Shown piece by piece: positions 16,572 to 23,670 of a DNA stretch of 64,000 bases; positions within the stretch are counted from its first letter, which is position 1; every line of letters begins with the position of its first letter. The DNA comes from Variovorax gossypii. GTDB lineage: Bacteria > Pseudomonadota > Gammaproteobacteria > Burkholderiales > Burkholderiaceae_C. The notes under the pieces are model-generated. The model made no database searches. It was not told the DNA's origin and saw only the letters and a program-made list of their open reading frames with translations. The position numbers were made by a program, and so were the translations under genes. Location: the NCBI RefSeq assembly GCF_003965815.1, contig NZ_RXOE01000006.1:282503-346502 (forward strand), read 5' to 3'.

Positions 16572-17489
16572 TTAAGCAAATACTGAACCAACGGATTTCG
16601 GCAGCTCTGTGTCGAGCGCCTTCGAGCATAAGGGCTCGACAAGTCTCCACTGCCCCTGACAAACGAGTAGAACGGCCCAGACGAGCCCTCCTTTTTGCAG
16701 GACCTTGGCGCACACCACGCCCGTATCGAGTGCGCTGCGCACCTGCGCGGGGGCCAGCGTCGGCACGTCGACGGTGACGAGCGTGTCGCCGAGATCGCTG
16801 TCGTCCTTGCACTCGTTCGCGGGGCGGCGCGCGATGGCATCGTCGTCCACGTCGACGGCATTGGCGATCACTGTCGCGGCGGCATCGGCCTGCGCTGCCG
16901 TGGCGGCCAGCACCGTCACGCTGTCGGCGATGCCCAGCGAGAAACTGCGCCCGCGCCAGCCGCTGGTGGCGACGCCGCGCACGGGCTGGTCGGCGCGCAA
17001 CTCGAACTGGCCGTCCGTCGTGAGGATGCCGCTGCCGCCATCGACATGGGTGCGCCAGTCGAAGCGCGCGATGTCGGCGAACACGCCCACGCGCGCGGAC
17101 TGCCCGGGCGCGAGGTGCAGCGCGATGTCGCCGCCGTTGTTGATCCACGCGCGCTCGATGCCGGGGCGCTCGTAGAAGGCGATGAGCTCCTGCGCGACCG
17201 AACCGGCCACCGCCGCCATCGGCGTGATGAACATCGGAGAGAACGCGGCGCAGGCATCCCACATGCGACGGGCCACCACGTTGCGCGGCCGCATCTTTTC
17301 AGTGACGGGCAGACGCAGAAGCGGCAGTTCGCGCACCAGTTCGTCGAGCACGTGAACGAAGCGCGCCCAGGCCGCGTCGTGCGCAGCGGCGACGGCGTAC
17401 GGGTCGCCGTACGCCTCGGCCACGATGTCGATCGGGCCGTGGTTGAAGTGCCAGCGGCTCTTGTCGAGCGCACTGCGTTGGGCGGACAT
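16572..17489 (-). CDS. UPF0280 family protein (ApbE-like fold)
   Basis: A 305-residue UPF0280 protein. The family is structurally related to ApbE, the enzyme that attaches FMN covalently to proteins. Visible blocks are MRPRNVVARRMWDAC, FITPMAAVAGSVAQELIAF, the AWINNGGDIALHL motif that resembles the NxGGD nucleotide-binding part of ApbE, and WRGRSFSLGIADSVTVLA near the C terminus. It is encoded 2 bases after the 6-hydroxynicotinate reductase homologue, whose Eubacterium barkeri counterpart carries a covalent flavin. A flavin-loading role is therefore a reasonable hypothesis, not an established fact. No signal peptide is present. The ATG at 17489 is used. Confidence 0.78.
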   Translation of the reverse strand: MSAQRSALDKSRWHFNHGPIDIVAEAYGDPYAVAAAHDAAWARFVHVLDELVRELPLLRLPVTEKMRPRNVVARRMWDACAAFSPMFITPMAAVAGSVAQELIAFYERPGIERAWINNGGDIALHLAPGQSARVGVFADIARFDWRTHVDGGSGILTTDGQFELRADQPVRGVATSGWRGRSFSLGIADSVTVLAATAAQADAAATVIANAVDVDDDAIARRPANECKDDSDLGDTLVTVDVPTLAPAQVRSALDTGVVCAKVLQKGGLVWAVLLVCQGQWRLVEPLCSKALDTELPKSVGSVFA

Positions 17490-17491
17490 GA

Positions 17492-19114
17492 TCAGCCCAG
17501 CATCGGGGCGTGGCCGAGCGGCCACGGGTTGGCGTCGTCCACCGCGAGCCATTGGCGCGCAAGCGGTGCGCCGTCTTCCTGCCATGCACCACGCGCGAGC
17601 GCCTGTTCGAGCGGGAAGATGTGCTCGACGTGGCCGCCGAGCGCCTCGTAGTCGTCGCGCCGCATGCTGAACTCGATGGGCGCGACGATGGCGGGCGTGG
17701 GCACGGTGCCGAAGCTGTTGTCGGGCATGCGCATGACGTCGGCCATCACCGTGATGCCGCCGCCCGGCCACACGTAGGCCGGCGCACCGCCGCAGGTGAC
17801 GTTGACCAGCGCGCGCTTGATGGCGCGCGTGAGCAGCACCGGGTTCTCGGTGACCCCCGCGCGCAGGCTGCCGCCTGCACCGCCGAGGAACAGCACGGTG
17901 CACAGCGAGGGTTCGCAGTTCTCGCCGATGCGGTCGACGATGCGCTTCACCTCGGGCGGCATGGGCTGCTCGACGGGCTTGAGCGCGTCGTCGAGCACGT
18001 ACCACTGCGCATGCTCGCCGGTGGTCGAGGTCATGAGCAGGCGCAGGCCGGGGCGCGCGACGCCCTCTTCCCAGCCTTCGATGATCGCGAGCGGATCGGC
18101 GATGTCGGTGCCGCCCCAGCCGTTGCCCGGGTTCGCCACCTGGAAGTAGCGCCCCGGCGTGGACTTGCGGCCCAGCATCTGGATGCCCGAGGGCGCCATG
18201 TCGAGGCAGCGGCCGGCCTGGTGCTCGGTGAGCACGCCGGTGATGTGGTCGTCGACCACCACCACCTCGTCGGCCACGCCGGCGAACTGGCGCGCGAAGA
18301 TGCCGACCGCAGCAGAACCGCAGCCCACGCGCATGCGCTGCTCTTCCACGCCGTTGACGATGGGCGCCTTGCCCGCCTGGATGACGAGGGTGGAGCCGCC
18401 GTCGATGGTGCACTCCACCGCCTTCTTGTTGCCCAGCAGCTGCATCAGCTCGGCCGTCATGCGGCCTTCCTTCTTGCTGCCGCCGGTGAGGTGGTGAACG
18501 CCGCCGAGCGAGAGCATCTGCGAGCCGTATTCGGCCGTGGTCACGTGGCCCACGACCTCGCCGCGGTAGCGCACGTTGGCCTGCTCGGGGCCCAGGAAGC
18601 GGTCGGTGTCGATCTTCACCTTGAAGCTGCAGTAACTGAAGATGCCTTCGGTGACGACGGTGACCATGTCCACGCCCTGGGCCTTGGAGGCCACGATGAA
18701 GGGGGCGGGCTTGTAGTCTGGGTAGGTGGTGGAGGAGCCCACGCCGGTGACGAAGACTTCGTCGGAGTGCAGCAGGTCGCCGTTCCAGTCGGGGGCGGCA
18801 TCGGCCGACTCGGCAGCTTCGGCGCCGGGGCGGTCGAAGGGCACCAGCACGGGCGCTTCGCTCTCGATCGTGCGGCGCAGCAGCACCACGGGATCGACGC
18901 GCACCAGCACGCCCTCTTTATTGGCATAGCGGTCGCAGGCGCCGGTGCGGCCGTCGGAGATCTGGCACAGCACCGGGCAGGCGTTGCACTCGACCTTGGC
19001 GGAGCTCATGCGCTCGTTGCGCAGCGGTGCCTTGCCGAAGGCGCTGCTGCCGGCTTCGGCCACCACGGGCATGTCCATGCCCGGGAGGCCGTCTGTCTTG
19101 GTGTGTTCTGTCAT
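17492..19114 (-). CDS. hnr: 6-hydroxynicotinate reductase homologue
   Basis: A 540-residue protein resembling Hnr of Eubacterium barkeri, which reduces 6-hydroxynicotinate to 1,4,5,6-tetrahydro-6-oxonicotinate with ferredoxin and was reported to hold a covalent flavin and iron-sulfur clusters. The N terminus has an Fe-S-type motif Cys43-x2-Cys46-x3-Cys50-x9-Cys60 (ECNACPVLC, then GAC). Seven further Cys are scattered, so fewer classical cluster motifs are visible than the three clusters reported for the anaerobe. No canonical SGAT flavinylation motif is evident; the nearest is DNSFGTVPT near the C terminus. It heads the minus-strand operon, opposite ferredoxin-NADP reductase. The ATG at 19114 was chosen because upstream sequence lacks conservation-like features. 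Confidence 0.82.
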   Translation of the reverse strand: MTEHTKTDGLPGMDMPVVAEAGSSAFGKAPLRNERMSSAKVECNACPVLCQISDGRTGACDRYANKEGVLVRVDPVVLLRRTIESEAPVLVPFDRPGAEAAESADAAPDWNGDLLHSDEVFVTGVGSSTTYPDYKPAPFIVASKAQGVDMVTVVTEGIFSYCSFKVKIDTDRFLGPEQANVRYRGEVVGHVTTAEYGSQMLSLGGVHHLTGGSKKEGRMTAELMQLLGNKKAVECTIDGGSTLVIQAGKAPIVNGVEEQRMRVGCGSAAVGIFARQFAGVADEVVVVDDHITGVLTEHQAGRCLDMAPSGIQMLGRKSTPGRYFQVANPGNGWGGTDIADPLAIIEGWEEGVARPGLRLLMTSTTGEHAQWYVLDDALKPVEQPMPPEVKRIVDRIGENCEPSLCTVLFLGGAGGSLRAGVTENPVLLTRAIKRALVNVTCGGAPAYVWPGGGITVMADVMRMPDNSFGTVPTPAIVAPIEFSMRRDDYEALGGHVEHIFPLEQALARGAWQEDGAPLARQWLAVDDANPWPLGHAPMLG

Positions 19115-19437
19115 CGGGGCGATCTCTTGGCGTTCGGTCGTGTGCGAAGGTGCAATTGCAGGCTGCCGGGGTTTGCAACAAACGTGCCGTCCGCCCGCTT
19201 GTGCATCGACTTCCGTTTGTGTAGCATTCCCTACACTTTCATGTTGCATTCACTACATCAAAGGTCAATGTAGCAAACGGGCCCGATGCTTGCAATGGTG
19301 TTTTCTCGCGGTGTTCATCGGGGTTTCTCCGACCAACGACAATGGAGGGTTCGGAGCCGGCCGGCGGCTTTCGCCCCAAAGGCGTGCACGCAGGCTAAGC
19401 CAACCTCCCTAGTTACCAACCAACTCTTGAGTTCCGT
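19115..19437. promoter_or_regulatory. Divergent control region with tandem TGTAG-N6-CTACA sites
   Basis: This 323-base gap separates the reductase operon (minus) from the fpr gene (plus) and holds no open frame that looks real. Between 19221 and 19274 it becomes AT-richer and contains two related imperfect palindromes: TGTAGCATTCCCTACA at 19221-19236 and TGTTGCATTCACTACA at 19243-19258. They are 22 bases apart, two helical turns, with a further TGTAG half-site at 19270-19274. The arrangement suggests cooperative binding of a dimeric repressor; the TetR regulator at 20330-21094 is the obvious candidate. Promoter boxes could not be assigned with confidence. Confidence 0.65.
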
Positions 19438-20211
19438 ATGAGTGCATTCAGCGAAGAACGCGTCCTGAGCGTCCACCACTGGACCGACCGCCTGTTCACC
19501 TTCACCACCACGCGCGACCCGGCGCTGCGCTTCTCGAACGGTCATTTCACGATGATCGGCCTGAAGGTCAACAACAAGCCCCTGCTGCGCGCCTACAGCA
19601 TCGTGAGCCCGAACTACGAGGAGCATCTCGAGTTCCTGAGCATCAAGGTGGAAGAAGGCCCGCTGACCTCGAAGCTGCAGCACATCCAGGTGGGCGACAC
19701 CATCATCGTGGGCCGCAAGCCCACCGGCACGCTGCTGATCGACTACACGCTGCCGGCCAAGCGCCTGTACCTGTTCGGCACCGGCACCGGCCTCGCACCG
19801 TTCATGAGCATCATCCGCGACCCGGACACCTACGAGAAGTTCGAGCAGGTCATCCTGGTGCACGGCGTGCGCCAGGTCGACGAGCTGGCCTATCACGACC
19901 TCGTGACCGACCACCTGCCCAAGCACGAGTTCCTGGGCGAGATGATCGCCAAGCAGCTGCTGTACTACCCGACGGTCACGCGCGAGGAGTTCCGCAACCA
20001 GGGCCGCATCACCGACCTGATCGAGAGCAACAAGCTCACTGACGACCTCGGCCTGCCGCCGCTGAACGTCGAGGAAGATCGCGTCATGCTGTGCGGCAGC
20101 CCCGGCCTGCTGGTCGACCTGAAGCACATCCTCGAGAAGCGCGGCTTCAAGGAAGGCAACACTTCGACGCCGGGCGACTTCGTCGTCGAGCGGGCCTTCG
20201 CAGAGAAGTAA
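19438..20211 (+). CDS. fpr: Ferredoxin--NADP(+) reductase
   Basis: A 257-residue Fpr-type flavoprotein moving electrons between NADPH and ferredoxin or flavodoxin. The FAD-binding motif RAYSIVSPNYE is at about residues 59-69, the pyridine-nucleotide motif GTGTGLAPFMSI at about 115-126, and the C-terminal VMLCGSPGLLVDLKHILE and VVERAFAEK are family hallmarks. It is divergent from the 6-hydroxynicotinate reductase operon and shares its control region, so it could recharge the ferredoxin used by that enzyme. The same protein type is also a general housekeeping enzyme in Burkholderiales, so the link to nicotinate is inferred. No ferredoxin gene is visible in the window. Confidence 0.93.
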   Translation: MSAFSEERVLSVHHWTDRLFTFTTTRDPALRFSNGHFTMIGLKVNNKPLLRAYSIVSPNYEEHLEFLSIKVEEGPLTSKLQHIQVGDTIIVGRKPTGTLLIDYTLPAKRLYLFGTGTGLAPFMSIIRDPDTYEKFEQVILVHGVRQVDELAYHDLVTDHLPKHEFLGEMIAKQLLYYPTVTREEFRNQGRITDLIESNKLTDDLGLPPLNVEEDRVMLCGSPGLLVDLKHILEKRGFKEGNTSTPGDFVVERAFAEK

Positions 20212-20252
20212 TGAAGGCCCCCCGGCTTTTCACTCGCTGTGCTCGTGTAACT

Positions 20253-20312
20253 CCACCCCCCATGGGGGAGGCGCGGTCCGCCTTGGGGCGGCCCGGCGGC
20301 GACCGCCTCCCT
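20253..20312. repeat. GC-rich intergenic inverted-repeat element
   Basis: The gap between fpr and the TetR gene contains a perfect CCCCCATGGGGG palindrome at 20257-20268 followed by a GC-rich stretch with short inverted repeats (GGTCCGCC against GGGGCGGCC). It looks like the REP-type intergenic elements common in Comamonadaceae. It could help terminate fpr transcription. No copies elsewhere in the window are identical, so this is a style-based call. Confidence 0.4.
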
Positions 20313-20329
20313 CTTCATCCCGCCCTCCG

Positions 20330-21094
20330 ATGGAACGCAAGGTAGTCACCAAGCCGCAGCGCCGCACGGGCGTGCGCGAGGCGGCTGCCCAGGCCACGCG
20401 CGACAGCATCCTGAAGGCGGCGACCAAGGTCTTCGCCAAGTACGGCTACGACGGCGGCAGCGTGGAGAAGATCTCCAAGGCCGCGAAGTCGTACGACCGG
20501 ATGATCTACTACTACTTCGGCAGCAAGGAAGGCCTCTTCATTGCAGTGCTCGAAGGCATCTACCAGCGCATGGACGACGCCGAAGCGGCCATCGCGCTCG
20601 ACGCCTCGCGGCCGGTGGACGCGCTCACCGAAGTCATCCGCTTCGTGCTGGGCTACTACCGCAAGAACCCCGAGTTCGTCACGCTGCTGAACACCGAGAA
20701 CCTGCACAAGGGCCGGCACATTTCGAAGTCGCTGCGCGCCCGCGAGTACTCGTCGCGCGCGGTGGCGATCATTGCGGAGATCCTGGCGAGCGGTGCCTCG
20801 CAGGGCCTGTTCCGCAAGGATCTGGTGGCACGCGACATCTACCTGCTGATCGCGTCCACGGGCTACTTCTACACATCCAACCGGCACACGCTCACCGCCT
20901 TCCTCGGTGAACCGCTGGAGTCGCCCGAGGCCATCGCGCACTGGGAAGACTTCGTGATCGAGACGCTGCTGCGCACGGTGCGCGCGGACGCCGACGAGCC
21001 GCAGGACGACGAGAACAACTCCACCACATCCCACGAGGACACATCGAAATGGCAGAAATCGCAGCCGGCGGCAAGTCGGGCAAGGTCGTCATAA
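20330..21094 (+). CDS. TetR/AcrR family transcriptional regulator
   Basis: A 254-residue TetR-family regulator. The N-terminal helix-turn-helix is at about residues 25-70 (ILKAATKVFAKYGYDGGSVE, then YYYFGSKEGLFIAVLEG). The C-terminal domain with ENLHKGRHI and the TGYFYTSNRHTL segment resembles the larger RutR-like group. The last 15 or so residues are encoded within the start of the downstream enamidase-like gene, a 46-base overlap. It lies between fpr and that gene on the plus strand and is the only regulator in the locus, so it probably controls the divergent region at 19115-19437 in response to a pathway intermediate. Confidence 0.88.
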   Translation: MERKVVTKPQRRTGVREAAAQATRDSILKAATKVFAKYGYDGGSVEKISKAAKSYDRMIYYYFGSKEGLFIAVLEGIYQRMDDAEAAIALDASRPVDALTEVIRFVLGYYRKNPEFVTLLNTENLHKGRHISKSLRAREYSSRAVAIIAEILASGASQGLFRKDLVARDIYLLIASTGYFYTSNRHTLTAFLGEPLESPEAIAHWEDFVIETLLRTVRADADEPQDDENNSTTSHEDTSKWQKSQPAASRARSS

Positions 21095-22248
21095 AGAACA
21101 TCGGGCTGCTGCTCTCGGGCGACATCGACAAGCCCATCCTCGACGCCGACACCATCGTCGTGAACGACGGCCTGATCGTCGCGGTCGGCAAGGAAAAGGA
21201 CTGCGATCTCGAAGGCGCGGTCACCGTCATCGACGCGAAGAAGACCTGCGTGGCGCCCGGTCTGATCGACAGCCATGTGCACCCGGTGTTCGGCGACTGG
21301 ACGCCGCGCCAGGGCCAGCTCGGCTGGATCGACTCCACCATGCATGGCGGCGTGACCACCATGATTTCCGCCGGCGAGGTGCACCTGCCCGGCCGCCCGA
21401 AGGACATCGTGGGCCTGAAGGCCCTGGCCATCACCGCGCAGCGCGCCTTCGACAACTTCCGCCCCGGCGGCGTGAAGGTGCTCGCGGGCGCGCCGGTCAT
21501 CGAGAAGGGCATGGTCGAGAGCGACTTCAAGGAACTGGCCGAGGCCGGCGTGGGGCTGCTCGGCGAAGTGGGCCTGGGCTCGGTGAAGGCCGGCTACGAG
21601 GCCAAGGAGATGGTGGCCTGGGCGCGCAAGTACGGCATCCAGAGCACGATCCACACAGGCGGTCCGTCGATCCCGGGCTCCGGCCTGATCGACAAGGACG
21701 TGGTGCTCGAGGCCGACGCCGACGTCATCGGCCACATCAACGGCGGCCACACCTCGCTGCCCGAGGCGCACGTGTGCGAGCTGTGCGAGAAGAGCTCGCG
21801 CGCCATCGAGATCGTGCACAACGGCAACGAGAAGGTCGCCATCGCGGCGGCGAAGGCGGCCCTGGAGCTCAAGTGCCCGCACCGCGTGATCCTCGGCACC
21901 GACGGCCCCGCGGGCTCGGGCGTGCAGCCGCTGGGCATTCTGCGCATGGTGGCGATGCTGTCGTCCATCGCGAACATCCCGGCAGAGCTGGTGTTCTGCT
22001 TCGCGACGGGCAACACCGCGAAGATCCGCAAGCTCAACTGCGGCCTGGTCGAGGTGGGGCGCGCCGCCGACTTCGTGTTCATGGACCGCGCCCAGCATTC
22101 GCCCGCGCCGGGGCTGCTCGAGAGCGTGCAGCTCGGCGACATCCCGGGCGTGGGCATGGTGATGATCGACGGCATCGTGCGCTGCGGCCGTAGCCGCAAC
22201 ACGCCGCCGGCGACCGAAATTCCGGTGGTCGTCTCGGGCGCGCACTGA
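21049..22248 (+). CDS. ena: Enamidase homologue (amidohydrolase family)
   Basis: A 399-residue amidohydrolase resembling enamidase of Eubacterium barkeri, an Fe-Zn enzyme that hydrolyses 1,4,5,6-tetrahydro-6-oxonicotinate to ammonia and 2-formylglutarate. The metal-site pattern is clear: His76 and His78 (GLIDSHVHPVFGDW), Glu173 (LGEVGLGSV), His202 (IHTGGPS), His229 (VIGHINGGH) and Asp285 (ILGTDGPAG). Pairing with a 6-hydroxynicotinate reductase homologue gives two consecutive steps of the reductive nicotinate pathway. Its ATG at 21049 lies 46 bases inside the TetR gene, and a hairpin follows the stop. A different cyclic amide or enamine substrate cannot be excluded. Confidence 0.85.
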   Translation: MAEIAAGGKSGKVVIKNIGLLLSGDIDKPILDADTIVVNDGLIVAVGKEKDCDLEGAVTVIDAKKTCVAPGLIDSHVHPVFGDWTPRQGQLGWIDSTMHGGVTTMISAGEVHLPGRPKDIVGLKALAITAQRAFDNFRPGGVKVLAGAPVIEKGMVESDFKELAEAGVGLLGEVGLGSVKAGYEAKEMVAWARKYGIQSTIHTGGPSIPGSGLIDKDVVLEADADVIGHINGGHTSLPEAHVCELCEKSSRAIEIVHNGNEKVAIAAAKAALELKCPHRVILGTDGPAGSGVQPLGILRMVAMLSSIANIPAELVFCFATGNTAKIRKLNCGLVEVGRAADFVFMDRAQHSPAPGLLESVQLGDIPGVGMVMIDGIVRCGRSRNTPPATEIPVVVSGAH

Positions 22249-22252
22249 GCAC

Positions 22253-22275
22253 GATGCGGCGCAATGCGCCGCATC
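22253..22275. terminator. Hairpin between convergent genes
   Basis: An 11-base perfect stem GATGCGGCGCA / TGCGCCGCATC around a single central base lies between the stops of the enamidase-like gene (plus) and gtrA (minus). There is no T-run on either side, so termination may be weak or Rho-assisted, but the symmetric position suits a bidirectional terminator. Confidence 0.5.
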
Positions 22276-22282
22276 GCCGGCC

Positions 22283-22684
22283 TCAGCCGTTGCGGTGCGA
22301 GCGAAAGACCAGGTAGCGCGCCGACAGGAAGTTGGCGCTCATGCCCGCGAGGCTGCCGAGCACCACGCCCAGTGCCGCGGCCCAGCGGCCTTCGACCCAG
22401 TGCAGCGTCAGCACATAGGCGCCGTAGTTGAGCACCGCGCCGGCCGCCATGGTCGCCAGGTAGCCGAGGTATTCGCGCCAGATCGAACGGCTGGCGGCCG
22501 CGCTCGCCGCGAAGGTGTAGCGGCGGTTGAAGGCCCAGGTGGTGGTGGCCGCCGCGAGGAACGACACCACCCGCGCGACATACCAGCCCAGCAGCGGCGC
22601 CAGCAGGTACAGCACCACCACGTCGACCACGAGCCCGATCACGCCGACGGCGGCGAACGCGAGGAACTCGCGGCCGATCTTCAT
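22283..22684 (-). CDS. GtrA family membrane protein
   Basis: A 133-residue protein with four predicted hydrophobic helices (FLAFAAVGVIGLVVDVVVLY first), matching the GtrA/DPMS family. Such proteins are thought to help move polyprenyl-linked sugars across the inner membrane for cell-surface glycan modification. The ARVVSFLAAATTTWAFNRRYTF and FLSARYLVFRSHRNG segments are typical. The start ATG at 22684 forms an ATGA overlap with the stop of the glycosyltransferase gene, so these two are one functional unit. Confidence 0.85.
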   Translation of the reverse strand: MKIGREFLAFAAVGVIGLVVDVVVLYLLAPLLGWYVARVVSFLAAATTTWAFNRRYTFAASAAASRSIWREYLGYLATMAAGAVLNYGAYVLTLHWVEGRWAAALGVVLGSLAGMSANFLSARYLVFRSHRNG

Positions 22685-23670
22685 CGCGAGGCCTGCTCGC
22701 GCACGCTGGGAATCGCGAGATAGCTCAGCCGCTTGGCCTCCCGCCGCCCCAGGGTGATGGCCTGCATGATGACGCCGCACACGAAGGACAGCATGGCCGC
22801 CAGCATCGCGCCGGTGGCCAGCACCGCTGTGGGGAGCCGGGGCACCAGGCCGGTCTGCATGTAGGTCATGAAGAGCGGCACGACCAGTGCGATCGACATC
22901 AGCACCAGCAGCCCGCCGATGATCGAGAAGAACTGCAGCGGCCGCTCGCTCACGAACAGCTTGCAGATGGTCTTGAGGATGCGCCAGCCGTCGCGGTAGG
23001 TCGAGAGCTTGCTGACCGAGCCTTCGGGCCGCGTGCTGTAGGCGGTGGCCTCCTCGGCATAGGGCATGCGTAGCTCGAGCGCGTGCACGGTGAGCTCGGT
23101 CTCCGTCTCGAAGCCCCGCGACAGCGCCGGGAACGACTTGGCATAGCGCCGCGAGAACACGCGGTAGCCCGAGAGCATGTCGGTGAGGCCGCCACCGAAG
23201 AGCTGCGCCACCGCGCCCGTGAGCATGCGGTTGCCGAAGCGATGGCCTGCGCGGTAGGTGTGTGCGTCCTGGCCGTCGTCCACGCGGCTGCCGACCACCA
23301 TGTCGAGGTTGTCGCGCACCAGTCGTTCGACGAGGCGCGGCGCGGCGCCGGCGTCGTAGGTGGCGTCGCCGTCGGTCATCACGTACACGTCGGCATCGAC
23401 GTCGGCGAACATGCGCCGCACCACGTTGCCCTTGCCGCGCAGCGCCACGTGCGTGACGGTGGCGCCGGCCGCGCGCGCCACGGCGGCCGTGTCGTCGCTG
23501 GAGTTGTTGTCGAAGACGTGGATCTCGGCCCCGGGCAGCGCGGCACGAAAACCCTGCACCACCTGCGCGATGGCGAGCGCCTCGTTGTAGCAGGGGATGA
23601 CCACGGCGATGCGCAGGCCGCCGCCGCTGCTGCGGATCGGGCTGCTGGAGAAGTCTGCGTCGTCGGTCAT
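22681..23670 (-). CDS. Family 2 glycosyltransferase (dolichol-phosphate mannosyltransferase-like)
   Basis: A 329-residue GT2 enzyme that probably transfers a sugar from a nucleotide donor to a polyprenyl phosphate. The catalytic GT-A domain starts IAVVIPCYNEALAIAQV, with the DXD-type VMTDGDATYD and VGSRVDDGQ motifs. Two C-terminal hydrophobic helices (about residues 245-270 and 280-305) anchor it in the membrane. Its ATG at 23670 overlaps the stop of the upstream membrane gene and its stop overlaps gtrA, both as ATGA. The three genes read as one glycan-modification operon. Confidence 0.87.
   Translation of the reverse strand: MTDDADFSSSPIRSSGGGLRIAVVIPCYNEALAIAQVVQGFRAALPGAEIHVFDNNSSDDTAAVARAAGATVTHVALRGKGNVVRRMFADVDADVYVMTDGDATYDAGAAPRLVERLVRDNLDMVVGSRVDDGQDAHTYRAGHRFGNRMLTGAVAQLFGGGLTDMLSGYRVFSRRYAKSFPALSRGFETETELTVHALELRMPYAEEATAYSTRPEGSVSKLSTYRDGWRILKTICKLFVSERPLQFFSIIGGLLVLMSIALVVPLFMTYMQTGLVPRLPTAVLATGAMLAAMLSFVCGVIMQAITLGRREAKRLSYLAIPSVREQASR

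Noticed and set aside
17600..17760. DNSFGTVPT in the reductase as a standard ApbE flavinylation motif
   Set aside because: The canonical acceptor is of SGAT type with a following Thr or Ser; the match is too weak to call.
19438..20211. fpr as proof of a dedicated electron chain for the reductase
   Set aside because: Fpr is also a general enzyme in Burkholderiales; the divergent position is only supportive, so it is kept as an inference.
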